Of a stretch of DNA of 64,000 bases, positions 21,277 through 32,494 are shown piece after piece. The notes under the pieces are model-generated. The model saw nothing but the letters and a program-made list of their open reading frames with translations. It was not told the DNA's origin and searched no databases. The stretch covers positions 91,885,819 through 91,949,818 of the forward strand of contig CM057471.1 of assembly GCA_030035585.1 (NCBI GenBank), read 5' to 3'. This DNA is from Dugong dugon. Its lineage: Eukaryota; Chordata; Mammalia; Sirenia; Dugongidae. Positions within the stretch are counted from its first letter, which is position 1. Each line of letters opens with the position of its first letter. Both the position numbers and the translations under genes were made by a program.

Positions 21277-21754
21277 TGTCATGGTTTGAATTATGTCCCC
21301 CAAAAAATGTGTGTATCAATTTGGCTAGGCCATGATTCCTGGTACTGTGTGATTTTCCTGTATGTTGTAAACCTGCCTCTATGATGTTAATGAGGGAGGA
21401 TGGGTGGCAGTTGTGTTAGTAAGGCAGGACCTAATCTACATGACTGGATTGTGTCCTGAGGCAATCTCTTGAGATATAAAAGACAGAAGTGAGAAGTGAG
21501 ACAGGGGGACCTTACACCATCAAGAAAGCAGTGCCGGGAGGAGAGCGCATCCTTTGGACCGGGGTCCCTGTGCCGAGAAGCTTCTAGTCTGGGGGAACAC
21601 TGATGAGAAGGCCAAGAGAGAGAAAGCTGCCCCTGGAGCTGACATCCTGAATGTGGACTTTTAGCCTACTTTAACTATGAAGAAATAAACTTCTCTTTAT
21701 TAAAACCATCCACTTGTGGTATTTCTGTCGTAGCAGCACTAGAAGACTAAGACA
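21277..21754 (+). mobile_element. Solo LTR, MaLR-like, with perfect 5-bp target duplication
   Basis: Begins TGTCATGG and ends AAGACA, so it has TG...CA ends, and is 478 bp long. Flanked by actgg at 21272-21276 and 21755-21759. Marks include tttgaattatgtcccccaaa, cttgagatataaaag (TATA-like), gaagaaataaacttc (polyadenylation signal) and tcgtagcagcactag. No internal proviral sequence, so it arose by LTR-LTR recombination. Confidence 0.9.
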
Positions 21755-22069
21755 ACTGGGAAATACTGAAAAATATTCTATCTGACTCACAGATTAATGA
21801 AGATAAACGGAAATGATAAATATGGAAAAACGTTATGTTTGTAAGTTGTTATTCAGATGTTATCTGTGATCGTGATGTTGATGATGATTCCACCAAAAAC
21901 TTAAATTGCAAGATGGTAGAAATGAGCCTGTATTTATAATGGGCTTTTTAAATATAATTTTTGTTTTATAAAGTGAAATTGTTCTGCAAGACTTATAATA
22001 AAAAGCAGCTTTCAGAAGTTTAGAAAGTTAAATAGCTTTTCAAGGTTCACAATAAAAAACATCCGGCCC

Positions 22070-22200
22070 CTGCCCATTCCTTCTACCCCAGTCTCCATCC
22101 CAATCCCCATATATGCTTCCTTTCAATTATTTAGACATTTCTTTTGGTGTTTATCCCTACATTTCCAATTAATATAATTACACAGCAATCGCTTGGTTTG
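22070..22200. other. AT-rich sequence, possibly old L1
   Basis: Short unassigned stretch before an RTE tail. Words such as tcccaatccccatatatgct give only a weak impression of reverse-oriented L1. Confidence 0.2.
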
Positions 22201-22207
22201 TATAAAT

Positions 22208-22590
22208 TTTTTGTTGTTGTTGTTAGGTGCCATTGAGTTGATTCTGACTCATAGTGACCCTACGTACAAAAGAATGAAACATTGCCTGGTCCTGTGCCAG
22301 CCTCACAATATTGCTATGTTTGGGCCCATCTTAGTAGCCTCTGTGTCAATCCATCTACTTGAAGGTCTTCCACTCTTTTCGCTGACACTCTACTTTACCA
22401 AACATGATGTCCTTCTCCAGGGGCGGGTCCCTCCTGATAACATGTCCAAAAGTATGGGAGACAAAGTCTTTCCATCCTCACTTCTAATGACCATTCCGGC
22501 TGTACTTCTTCCAAGATAAATTTGTTCATTCTTCTGGCAGTCCATGGAATATTCAATATTCAACACCATAATTCAAAGGCATAATTTCTT
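22208..22590 (-). mobile_element. RTE (BovB-like) LINE 3' end
   Basis: Tail complement ttgttgttgttgttaggtgcc at the left, then complement of the terminal ORF2 codons: ctctactttaccaaacatgatg, ctcctgataacatgtcc, ggcagtccatggaatattc. 5'-truncated copy. The 108-residue plus-strand frame here is antisense. Confidence 0.92.
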
Positions 22591-22612
22591 CTTTGGTACA
22601 AATTTTAGACAT

Positions 22613-22711
22613 CAGCCACTCTTTGGAAACCCTATGGGGCAGTTCTACTCTGTCCTATAGGGTTGCTATGAGTTGGAATCAACTTGATGACAATGAGTTT
22701 GGTTTTGGTTT
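22613..22711 (+). mobile_element. AfroSINE 3' fragment
   Basis: Starts at cagccactctttggaaacc, lacks the tRNA head, and ends gagttggaatcaacttgatg followed by ggttttggttt. Lies just outside the RTE tail at 22208. Confidence 0.88.
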
Positions 22712-22869
22712 ATGATAGATATAGTAATTATCTTATACCTTCACCCTCATTTCCCTTCCCTACTATCTATAAATAGAATATATATTTAATTATGCTGAAA
22801 TTGATATTCAGTATTTATATTATTGTGACTATGTAAACACTGTTTATAGCTGAATCAGATAGCATACTA

Positions 22870-23640
22870 GGGTAATATTTTCTTTCTTCTATAACTCTTT
22901 GTTTTTCCTAGGGTTATTACTTGCCTTTTTTTTTTTTTTTTTTTTGCTTAAATTTCTGTGTACTTTATACCAGTTCTTCCATGTACTCTTGCAGATCTAT
23001 GAACCTCCTAATACTACTGTATTTTTTACATTGTCAAACATATCAGATAATATAACATTTCTTTCTTTTGCTACACCTTTCCTTCCTGGAGTCCTTTGTC
23101 CTCCTCCTACCGTTGATTCTGATTTCTCTCTAGACCTACTGCATAGCTGTCATTCTACATTTTCCTTTTGCCATCTTTGGAATGTCTCTTACTTGTTCCT
23201 CCCTGTTGGATTCTTTGTGTCATTTATTCAAGGATTTCTCTTTATTCAGTGCTTTTTTTAAATTGTAAATATCTTGTATTGCTTCCAGAGAAAGGATGTT
23301 TGGGAGGTGTTAAGTGTTTGAGTGCTTTTACGTCTGCAAATGTCTGTGGTCTACCCCACAGTTGATTGATGGCATTTGGGTAGTTTCTGATTTTTCTCTC
23401 TTCAAACCCGTGTTCCAGTTAAGATACTTGTAACTTCTCCTTCTATAAGCAGCTAAGTTTCTTTTATATACGTACTTAGAAATGAAATTGTTGGATGTTA
23501 AAATAGGAATTAATTATATAAGATATTGCCAAATTGCTGTCTAAAGTAATTTGTACCAATTCATGCACCATGAAAAGTGTACAAGTTCTCCCATTTCCAT
23601 GCTTTTTCATTCATGATGCTGGGCACTTAATCGGCACTTT
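22870..23640 (-). mobile_element. Probable ancient L1M-type LINE sequence
   Basis: T-rich sequence whose second part (gaaattgttggatgtt..., ttgccaaattgctgtctaaagtaa, tgtaccaattcatgcacc) resembles antisense L1M ORF2/3' sequence. The first part is only tentatively L1. A T20 run lies at 22927-22946. The 120-residue open frame at 22899-23261 is T-rich, hydrophobic and antisense to this repeat. Confidence 0.4.
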
Positions 23641-23914
23641 CAATCTCAAGATTCATGCCCTTCAGTTCTAACAAAATATCTTCGCAGTGTTTCCTTAATA
23701 ATTTGTTTCTCTCAATTTATACTCTTTTTGGAGCTCATAGTAGTCAAATTTGGACTTCCGAGATATATTTTCTGATTTTTTTGCTTTTAGTCTCCTATTG
23801 TTCAATTTTTTGTATATTTTTTCCTGGAAATTTTTTTTCAACTTTTCTTTCAAATCTTCTGTTGAAAACTTTTAACTTAAGTTATCACACTTTCCAAGAT
23901 CCTTTTTGTCTTCT

Positions 23915-24070
23915 GGACCCTGGTGGTGCAGTGGTTAAGTGCTATGGCTGCTAACCAAAAGATCAGCCATTCGAATCCACTAGCTGCTCCTTGGAAACCC
24001 TATGGGGCAGTTCTACTCTGTCCTATAGAGTCGCTATGAGTTGGAGTCAACACGATGGCAATGGTTTTGG
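23915..24070 (+). mobile_element. AfroSINE, short subfamily
   Basis: Head ggaccctggtggtgcagtgg, box-B-like cagccattcgaatccac, tail gagtcgctatgagttggag. Flanked by ttttgtcttct at 23904-23914 and 24071-24081, an 11-bp target duplication whose T-rich edge merges with the tail. Confidence 0.95.
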
Positions 24071-24479
24071 TTTTGTCTTCTCTAATTATTTCATTATAAA
24101 ACTCAACTTTGATTACTTCGTGGATGAAATATATTTTCTCATATTTCTCAGTATATTAATGGTAGTTGTTTTTTATTTTCCTTTTTTATGCTTCCAATAG
24201 TGTGTCTGTTTCCTCTGAACTCCTTTTATTGTTTTTATTTTAGACTCTTTCTTTTGATTGGAATTTCTACTTAAATATCTGGTATTCCTTGGATACTCCT
24301 TATATTTAAAAGTAGAGCACTTAAAAATAAAATGGGAGCCTTTGTATCCACGGTCTGGTTGACAACACCTCCAAGACAACTAACAATAACAGCAACAGGT
24401 TTTAAGGGAAGGTATATGGAGACTTCTTTTAAGTAATTCTATTTCCTGCTGTGGTATTTTCAATTGCCACATATGCATG

Positions 24480-24725
24480 TGAAAGCTGGACAACGAATAA
24501 GGAAGACCTAAGAAGAATTGATGCCTTTGAATTATGTCCCTGGAGAAGGACATCATGCTTGGTAAAGCAGAGGGTCAGCAAAAGAGACGAAGGCCCTCAG
24601 TGAGATGGATTGACACAGTGGCTGCAACAATGGGCTCAAACAGAAACAATTGTGAGGATGATGCAGGACTGGACAGTGTTTCTTTCTGTTGGATATAGGG
24701 TCACTATGAGTTGGAACCTACTCCC
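24480..24725 (+). mobile_element. RTE LINE 3' end with internal deletion
   Basis: Runs from agctggacaacgaataaggaag and gatgcctttgaattatg, then jumps directly to tccctggagaaggacatcatg. About 150 bp present in the copy at 44811-45217 is missing. Tail tatagggtcactatgagttgg. The short plus-strand frame is a shifted remnant. Confidence 0.88.
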
Positions 24726-24825
24726 CTGCCCCCATCATGTATCAGCCCCATCCTCTGCTATAACTATTTTTACCAAGCCTGGATTCTCTCTGATTCTATT
24801 TTTCTAATAAGTTAAACTCAGGTCT

Positions 24826-24852
24826 GGGGCCGGGGGGGGGGGTGCGGGGTGG
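24826..24852 (+). other. G-run with quadruplex potential
   Basis: Four G-tracts, GGGG at 24826-24829, eleven G at 24832-24842, GGGG at 24846-24849 and GG at 24851-24852, with 2-3 nt loops. The long tract can donate two quartet strands. Polymorphic length is likely. Confidence 0.7.
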
Positions 24853-25190
24853 AGATCTTGTGGGAGAAGACACAATTTGGCAGCACATATTTAACTATCA
24901 CCCCAAGATATTCTGATGTAGATGGATATTCAGGCACCACAATCTGAGAAATACTGAAAGCGATCACAAAGATCACTTCCACCTCTGAAATTGTAGTCTT
25001 TTAATAGAAAGCAATTATAAGTAACTGAGATATTAATTTGTACTTTATACTATTTCACAAAAGAATAGTATGCTAATAAGTCAATATTCCAAAGAAAGCA
25101 GAGTTGTTAGTAAATTATTTTAAGAGCCCCTCTAAATGTTAATAATTTATTAAAACACTTGATGCTCTGTATTTCCGGATATATCTGATG

Positions 25191-25388
25191 TACCCATTGC
25201 CATTGAGTTAATTCCAACTCATAGTGACCCTATAGGACAGAGTAGAACTGCCCCATTGAGTTTCTAAGGCTGTGAATCTTTATGGAAGCAGACTGCCACA
25301 TCTTCCTCCAGTGGAGCAGCTAGTGGGTTCAAATTGCTGGTCTTTTGGTTTGCAGCTGAGTACTTAACCATTGCACCACGAGGGCTCC
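25191..25388 (-). mobile_element. AfroSINE, long subfamily
   Basis: Complement of tail acccattgccattgagttaattc to complement of head caccacgagggctcc. Contains the long middle gtgaatctttatggaagcagac. Confidence 0.93.
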
Positions 25389-25808
25389 CTGTGTCTGGTA
25401 TAGATGACCAGTAATAGATTTAACACAGTAATACCAAGCGCTATACCAATTTAACATAAAATCAAGTCTTACAAAATGCTTACATCATGCTTTGGGGTTT
25501 TCCAGTGGTCTTGGGATAGAAACAAATAAACACAAATCAAACCATTCCTCAGAACACACCGGTCTAGACTTTGCTAAGTTACATTCTAACTGTCAGGAAT
25601 CAAGACATACATAGACTCCGCTATTAATTTTAAAAAATAATAATAAATTTGATTTTTCTAAAAGGGACTCATCATTAATATTGCTGTCATTTATTTTGTA
25701 ATCTTACAGAGTCTTACTCCAAAATAAGTTCCCTTGTTCTCAACATTTCTATTCTTTTCACCTCCAATGTTTCCTTCTCTTCTTCTTTCAAACCTGCAGA
25801 TTTATCAC

Positions 25809-26266
25809 TACTGTGGGCTAACCTGTGTCCTCCAAAAAGATATTTTAAAGTCTTAATCCAGGGTTCCTGTGAATGTGATCTTTTTTAAAAAATAGGGTCT
25901 TTGCAGATGTAATCAAGTTACGATGAGGTCATACTGGATTAGGGTGGGCCTTAATATAATGACTGGTGTCCATATAAAAGGAGAAAAAAATAGGCACAGA
26001 AAACACACAGGGAGAATGCCATTGATGATGGAGGCCAAAATTGAAGCGATGCATCTTATAAGCCAAGGAATGTCAAGGATTGCCAGCAATAATCAAAAGT
26101 TAGGAAGTAAGGAAGGATCTTCCCTAGAGTCTTTGGAGGGAGCATGGCCCTGCAGACAACTTGATTTTGAGCTTCCAGCCTCCAAACTGTGAAAGATTAA
26201 ATTTCTGTTATTTTAAACCACTCAATTTGTGGTAATTTGTTACGGAAGTCCCTGGACATTAATGCA
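25809..26266 (+). mobile_element. MLT1-like solo LTR (ERVL-MaLR)
   Basis: Sense-oriented LTR of about 458 bp: aggatctttgcagatgtaatc-type block (gtctttgcagatgtaatcaa), gatgaggtcatactggatta, gactggtgtccatataaaag (TATA-like), ccaaggattgccagc-type block and the end ttgtggtaatttgttacgg. Flanks atcac (25804-25808) and gtcac (26267-26271) match 4 of 5. The 89-residue frame inside is not coding. Confidence 0.82.
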
Positions 26267-26439
26267 GTCACCTATCTTAGAAAACGCACAAGTAAGATTT
26301 AACTCTGCTAATTCCTCTGAACTTACTATATTTCTCTCCTTAATTTCCATCCATTACCAGTGACTCTAACAAATTGTTTACTTTTACTGCCTTTTTAAGT
26401 TTTTGCAATCTGACATCCATTCCTGCCTCACTACAGAAA

Positions 26440-26825
26440 CCACACACTTATGGATGAAAATATTATAATCACTTGCTGGGGTTTTATCATCAGTTATCAT
26501 GCCCTGACTGCCATGTTAAGCTCTTAGATTGTACCTTTGCTCAGGCAGTTTGCCCTATTGAGAATGCCCCATCTTCTCTTTACTTGCCCAAATTACACCA
26601 GTTCTCAAAGGCCCCATTTTAATTTCTCACACTAAAAAAAGCTTTTTCTAACAACATGAAGAAGTACTCTCTTCCTTTTCTTACTGCCTGTTCCACTAAT
26701 TTGGTGATGCCATACACTGCCAGAAATCATTATTTTTGCACGTATTTATCTTATTATGCCAAATAGATTGGAAAATTCCTGAAGACAAAATCTTTTTCCC
26801 TAGTACTAAGCTTATTTGAAGAAAA
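26440..26825 (+). mobile_element. Probable L2/L3 3'-end remnant
   Basis: Pyrimidine-rich coding-like decay: 'ccatcttctctttacttgccc', 'tttctaacaacatgaag' and the final 'attggaaaattcctgaagac' block resemble the 3' end of L2/CR1 elements. Very diverged. Confidence 0.45.
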
Positions 26826-26885
26826 GAAAGAGCTTACGAGGTTAATTGACAAAGCGCTATGCAGTCAAAAATTGCTTTGTTGAAA

Positions 26886-27195
26886 AACGGGACTAATGAG
26901 GCACAGCAGTCCAGGGACAAGGACTAGAAGGCAGAAGGGGACAGGAAAGCTGGTAATAGGGAAACCAAGGTTGAGTAAGGACAGTGCTGACATGTAGTGG
27001 GGTTCTTAACCATTGTCATAGGGCAATATGTGTACTAACTGTTTAATGAGAAACTATTTTATTCTGTAAACCTTCATGTAAATTGAGAATAGCAGCACAA
27101 CTGGAAGAACGTAATCAACGTCACTGAATTGTACGTGTAGAAATTTTCGAAATGGTGTATCTTTGGCTATGTATATTTTCACCAAAAAAGAAAAA
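26886..27195 (+). mobile_element. Young L1 3' end joined to older L1M 3' UTR
   Basis: 26886-27080 repeats the L1 3' end seen at 13130-13300 (gtccagggacaaggactag, aagctggtaataggg, ctgacatgtagtgg, actgtttaatgagaaac). 27086-27195 (cgtcactgaattgtacgtg, ttttcaccaaaaaag) is an L1M 3' UTR end. Either one element landed beside the other or this is a chimeric copy. Confidence 0.65.
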
Positions 27196-27204
27196 AAGGT
27201 CCTC

Positions 27205-27345
27205 CAAGGGCGAGAAGGGAATGAGTTGACATGTCATGGGGTGTTAACCAATGTCATAAAACAATACGTTTACTGACTGTTTAATGAGAAAATATTTGTT
27301 CAGTAAAGTTCACCTAAAGTACAATAAAAAATAAAAGATTAAAAG
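27205..27345 (+). mobile_element. Young L1 3' end, strongly 5'-truncated
   Basis: Second copy of the same 3' end: gagttgacatgtcatggggt, gtcataaaacaatacg, gactgtttaatgagaaaa and gtacaataaaaaataaaag. Only ~140 bp. Confidence 0.78.
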
Positions 27346-28200
27346 AAAAATTTCTTTTTTGACTCCAGAATCATTTATTTGGCCTTCATCTCAAAACTGA
27401 AAAATCAGCTGAAACTGTATTTTAATTTGATATAATACTTAGTTTAAAACGGCTATCCTCCCAGATATACAGCCTGCAGAGTACCTGCAGTCATTTAATT
27501 TTAAAGGAAGATGTTATTGTGTAAACGTGTATATGGATTTATGGAAGTTGATGGAAAGACTTTCAAAGAGTATTAGAGCCTTGTGAAAATCTTAGAAGAC
27601 CAAACACATCAGATGCTGATCGTGATAATACTTATTGTTCATAAAAATAAAAAAGGAATTACTTTAAAAAAAAAAAACCTCTGAAAATATATATACACAG
27701 ACACATACAAATTACGTGGTGAAAGATGGAACCAAGAAGAAATTAAGTATAACAGAACTAAAAACAAATATATCTCTTATATCCATAAATACACTAAATG
27801 TTTATATGTTAAAAGAGAGAGTAAACCAAAATTCAATTCAACACAACATTCAAAAGCCATATTGTCTTAGTCTAGGTTTTCCTCCAAAAGAAGCATCTTG
27901 ATATAGGTAGTTAATCTGGGGAAGTAATCTCAAGGATCAGGAATGGAAGACTGTGAGGGGTGAAACAGGGAAACAGGAAAAACACTTAAGCATATGAACA
28001 TTTCTCAACCTCATTCACAATAAGAAAAAAATTAATATTACAATATACCATTTTTACTTATGACACTGACAAAAAAAAGAAAACTTTGATACCCTGAATT
28101 AGTGAATAAACAGGAAGCAAGTAGGCCCATATATTGTTGTTGAGTGTGAATAACTTCAGTGGAAACAATTTGGCCGTCTCTCTTAAAATTAAAAATGGAT

Positions 28201-28353
28201 GGGGAACCTAATGTTAAGAAGAGGAGAGTGTTGACATGTCGTGGGGTTGGCAACCAATGTCACAAAACAATATGTGCATCAATTGTTTAATTAGAAGCTA
28301 GTTTGCTCTGTAAACCTTCATCTCAAGTACAATTAAAAAAAAGAAAAAAAAAA
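28201..28353 (+). mobile_element. Young L1 3' end inside L1M
   Basis: Fourth copy of the L1 3' terminus: ggggaacctaatgttaag, gacatgtcgtggggttgg, gtttaattagaagctag, caattaaaaaaaag and a long A-rich tail. An A-rich word (aaaatg) occurs on both sides and may be the target duplication. Confidence 0.82.
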
Positions 28354-28640
28354 TGAACACATCCATTAACCTAGCAATTCTGCTTCTAGAAATTGTTTCT
28401 ACAAATGAACGTAGTATTTGAAATTAATCATTTACAAGAATATTCATTGAAATGTTATTTATTATGGGAAAATCCTGACTAAGAGATGAAACTAAATAAA
28501 TTATGAAAATCTTCCCATACAATGGAATATTCTGTTGTCATTTAAAAAGTTAGTAAATCCGGTATTGGCTGATAAGGAGTGATTCTTACGATAAGATTTA
28601 AGTTAAAAAAAAAAAAAAGTTCTGTGTAAGGAAAAAAAAA

Positions 28641-28647
28641 TACACAC

Positions 28648-28685
<38 letters not shown>

Positions 28686-28686
28686 T
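28641..28686. repeat. (TA)n(CA)n compound microsatellite
   Basis: acacacatatatatatatacac followed by about twelve CA units, in the L1M 3' UTR. Confidence 0.93.
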
Positions 28687-28794
28687 TGTGTGCTTATATA
28701 TACATATGCATAGCATATCCCCATAAGTATCCACAAGAACTAGTAAGAGTGGTTATCACCATTGAGGAAACTGAGTAACTGGGGATTATGGGTG

Positions 28795-29195
28795 TATCTT
28801 AGTTACCAGTGCTGCCTTAACAAAAAATAAAACAAATGGATGGTTTTAAAGAACAAGAATTTATTTTCTCACAGTTCAGGAAGCTAGATGTTCAAATTCA
28901 GGGCGTGACTCTAGAGGGATCTCCCTCATTGTCAGTAGCTCCTGGACATAAGGCATTCCTTGATTTTCCTTGGTCATTCCCTGACATTCTTTGGTGTCTG
29001 TCTTCTCCCTGTGTGTGTCTCTTTGTTCATTCTGTTCTTTCTATAACTCAGAACTGATTAGGTTTAGAACCCACCTTACTGGGATATGGCTTAATCAACG
29101 TAACAAAGAAAATGCTGTTTTGAAACAAACATCCATAGGTGTAGAGGCATGGACTTCAATACATATTTCAAGGAGACACAATTCAATCCCTAATA
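28795..29195 (-). mobile_element. Solo LTR, MaLR-like
   Basis: Same family as 19751: gaatttattttctcacagttc, tttctataactcagaactg, attaggtttagaaccca and the end gacacaattcaatccctaata. About 400 bp. Flanks gggtg and ggata match 3 of 5, too weak to confirm the target duplication. Confidence 0.78.
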
Positions 29196-29479
29196 GGATA
29201 GGAGGAGATACCTTTTGAATCTTGAATCATATTTATGCATTTTCTATTCAGAAAACAGATTTTAGCTTAGAACATATCATATATAATAATGTATATTATA
29301 AATCTTTATATGGTGTTTTTAAAATATATCAAGTTGTGAAATCATTTTTTAATAAAGATACAGTAAAAAATGTCACCTTTTCTTGATACGTTTTCTAGTA
29401 AGAAATCATGTCTCTGTTCTCTTTGCATTCATCATGTGGTGTGTGCTATGACAATACTTAGAACAGCAGGACTTGCATT

Positions 29480-29605
29480 ATAATCATCTATATTTGTGTC
29501 TGCTCCACCCTCTTTAGACCGCAAGTTCCTTGAGGTCATTCCTAGTCTCTCATTCATCTCTATTTAGAGCACAGTGCCAACAAATAAGAATTTGTTGAAA
29601 TGGCA
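29480..29605 (+). mobile_element. L2 3' end
   Basis: ctctttagaccgcaagttccttgagg, agcacagtgccaacaaata and gaatttgttgaaatgg are the terminal L2 blocks. Confidence 0.7.
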
Positions 29606-30636
29606 TATCTCCTCACCTTTACATTTTACATTTGCCCTCCAGGGATAGGAGCACAGGGGTGCCACAGACAGGGACATATGGCATAGCCCAGTTAGGCACA
29701 GGCTGACCATCCATCCAGAAGAGATCTGACTGTCCTGTCCCCTTGGTTACCCTGACTGGTCACTTGACTATTCAGCTGCCCTTATTATTATAATCCCTCA
29801 GATGGCCATCTGCTCTGCTCACGTGGAAGAGCTGGCCCCAGGGAGAAGTACTCAGCTGCCCTGCATCCTCAAATCAGGTCAATTACACCACTGCTCCTTA
29901 ATTGCTCATGACGGCTTGGCTATTGTGTATGAACCATCAGTAATTTTCAGTTCATTGTGGTTAAAGATTCTGGGCTAATGAAGGTGCCAACTTGTCCCCC
30001 AGGGTCCCTGGCACTATTCAGCTTGTACATGTTGCACAGCATGCTGGGGTCCATTTCACACCCTATCAGCTGCTGAATTCCAAGCTAAAGTGTAGGTTAA
30101 AATAAAACCATACAACAAAGGACAAGGCAAAAAGAAGAGTCAGTTAAAGACGGGGATTCATTTCCAGTGAAAAGGAGTAGAGGTAGCCTAGCCCTGATAA
30201 CAGCACTAATGCATGCCTTTGAGCAGCAGCCTGCAGCCCTGAACACAAGTTGTTGGATTGTTTCGTTGTTGCTGTTGTTTTCATCTGAGGAATGATTAAT
30301 CCCACAGTTGATTGAGGTAAATGGCTTCCTGGGTCAAACAAATTTAGGGCCTTTAAACAATTTCCAGAAAGTGAAATTATCTTTCCAAGGCTTCTCATTT
30401 GAGAAACTCTGGTATTCCTTTCTCATCTTGTCCTGGTGTAAATGAATAATCTTCCTGAAAACTCACTACACCATGAACAGTTGGTGAACTTTTGTCTGAT
30501 GGTGAACAAAGTGAAAGTTGATGGAAATGTCCCAGGTGACACATTTGAAAAGGCTGAATTTGTAACAAAAATCCAACCTCTTCTAGCTTCAAGTGATACT
30601 AAGAAATTTAAACCTTAAAGCCCATCAATCAATCTC
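29606..30636. other. Kilobase without recognisable repeat
   Basis: Balanced composition, no SINE/LINE/LTR landmarks. Contains homeobox-like ccttaattgctcatg (29895) and caatgattaat-type words (30289-30300). Short frames on both strands without domains. A candidate for conserved non-coding sequence. Confidence 0.3.
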
Positions 30637-30656
30637 TTGCTCTCTCTCTCTCCCCC
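30637..30656. repeat. (CT)n microsatellite
   Basis: tctctctctctctcccc immediately upstream of an AfroSINE. Confidence 0.8.
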
Positions 30657-30687
30657 TATATGATTATATATATAATGTTCAGAGTTA

Positions 30688-30893
30688 GGAGTCTTTTGGT
30701 GGCATAAATGGCTAAGTACTCCACGACTAGCCAAAAATTGGTGGTTCAAACCCACCCAGAGGCACCTCAGAAGACAGGCCTGGTGATCTGCTTCTGAAAG
30801 GTCACAGCCTTGAATACCCTATGAAACAATTCTACTCTGCACACATGGGGTCACTGTGAGTTAGAACTGACTCGATGACAATTATCAACAACA
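30688..30893 (+). mobile_element. AfroSINE, long subfamily with RTE-like tail
   Basis: Head ggagtcttttggtggcat, box-B-like tggtggttcaaacccacc, tail gagttagaactgactcgatg then acaattatcaacaacag. The (CAA)n-like end is closer to RTE than to the usual GGTTTTGG end. Confidence 0.9.
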
Positions 30894-31159
30894 GTTACAC
30901 ATTGAAATGTCTTCTTAAGGATAAGGATGTAAATGATACCATATCTGATAAAGTAACACAGAGTAGATGTCCAGTCAACTTTCTCAGTTTTCAAACAACT
31001 GTAACTGGAATTCAAATTCACATAGATGCTACTTCTACCGTTTGCTGTCAACTCACAATATGATAGCCAAGTATTTTAAATCCAACATTCTTTCCTGGAT
31101 TCAAGGAATTTTCCAACTGAAAGGGAAAGCTGAAATCACCTTGTACAAAACCTTCTGTT

Positions 31160-31265
31160 GAAAACAAAGGAATCCAAGGCAATGGGAAGTTAGTTGTGTT
31201 TCCAAGTCACGCAGCTAATTAGTAGTGGTCACAGACCTAGCAATCATGCCTCCTACATCCTGGGG
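31160..31265 (-). mobile_element. MIR fragment
   Basis: Reverse-strand MIR core: aagtcacgcagctaattagtag, then cacagacctagcaatcatgcc. Short and diverged. Confidence 0.55.
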
Positions 31266-31734
31266 AAGCACTTTGAGCCTCATGGAGCTTCCATTTGCCT
31301 GAGAGATCCACCCTCTCCCTCTTACACAGAGAGAGAGACAGAGACAGAGGTTATAATTTATGATATTTCCATTACCCAATGAGATTGTGCCAGTTGAACC
31401 AAATTATCAAAACAGTTCCCTTTTCTCTTTTCTTCTGAAAGCCACTTGGCGATTATAACAGAACATGATAACTTTGGAAAATATTTCATTCAAAGGTATT
31501 ATGAAAACCCACTTCCTAGGTTGTAACATGCTAAATGCAGTCTAAGTGTAAACCATAATTTGCAGAAAATTCAGTTGATGAGTGTAGAATCATTGGGTTA
31601 GAAAAAATAAATGTCCCTTACGGATGAGATTACCTTTAAAGAATTTTCTGCAGAAAGGAAGTTATATATCTTTACAGCTATTCAGAAACAAGAACTCACA
31701 ACTCTTTCTGGTGATTTGTCTCTATACTACCTTG

Positions 31735-31885
31735 GGGAAGAGAACTCTGAACTAGAAGACAGAGGACTGAATTTTAGTCATAGTGACAGCTGCTTCTCAC
31801 CCACGGTCTGACCCTGAACAAGTAACTCCTCCAGCCTTCTTTTGTCAATGAGGGCAGGGTGTCTAAAATTCTTTCCAAATATGCC
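31735..31885 (+). mobile_element. MIR SINE
   Basis: gacagaggactgaattttagtc, then ctgaccctgaacaagtaactcc and gtcaatgagggcagggtg. Normal MIR block order. Confidence 0.65.
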
Positions 31886-32489
31886 TTGCTGATTTCTATG
31901 ATTTTCATGGCCTTTACTGCTTTATTGTATTTTTATGATGCTTTTAGCACTTTAACACAGAGAGTAGATACATGTCAAAAAAACAATAAAGGCTATCGGT
32001 TGCGACATTAAATTAATGAGTGAGATGGGCATTATTTTGTTTTTTAAAAAGTCATCTGAAGAGTTACGTTCAAGATCAGTATTCTCCCCTTTTAAGTGAT
32101 TATCTTAAAGAGGCTAAGAACAATAAGCCAGTTTATATAGCACACACAAAAATTTACTCCATTACTTTAGGAACCACTTTCATTTTTTTTAACAGTAATG
32201 ATTTTACCTAGATCACTCAATTTATTTGCCAGATTAGCCATGGATAACTTTGATTGCTCCCCCAAATCAGAACACTATTGAAGGTAAAGGTGTGTCATCA
32301 CTGGACATGACCAAATAGTGGCTTCAGGCTTCAAATGAAATTGTAAAAGGACAGACCAAAATGCTTTAAGTAGTAGTAGCAACAGCTAAAGAGAAATACA
32401 GCCTCCCATGGGGAGGATGTTGAAAAGAACCTCACTTACTTTGAATATATGAATACTGATACGCTTTTAAAACCAGTGGCATGACTTTA
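31886..32489. other. No recognisable repeat or gene
   Basis: AT-rich DNA with a 63-residue frame (32020-32211) of no recognisable kind. Confidence 0.35.
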
Positions 32490-32494
32490 AGGTA

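Larger units (their letters stand above)
27990..28790 (+). mobile_element. L1M LINE 3' half, interrupted by young L1 end
   Basis: Old L1 ORF2/3' blocks: catttctcaacctcattcac, gtggaaacaatttggc, then after the insert ctagcaattctgcttctag, caatggaatattctgttg, 'tgtgtaaggaaaaaa' and 'ccacaagaactagtaagagtgg'. No intact frame. Split by the element at 28201-28353. Confidence 0.75.

Noticed and set aside
22899-23261. 120-codon Phe/Leu-rich frame as a membrane protein
   Set aside because: Encoded by a T20 run and antisense, probably L1-derived DNA; hydrophobicity is a composition effect.
24826-24852. CpG island
   Set aside because: Only a 27-bp G-rich run with almost no CpG; flanks are AT-rich.
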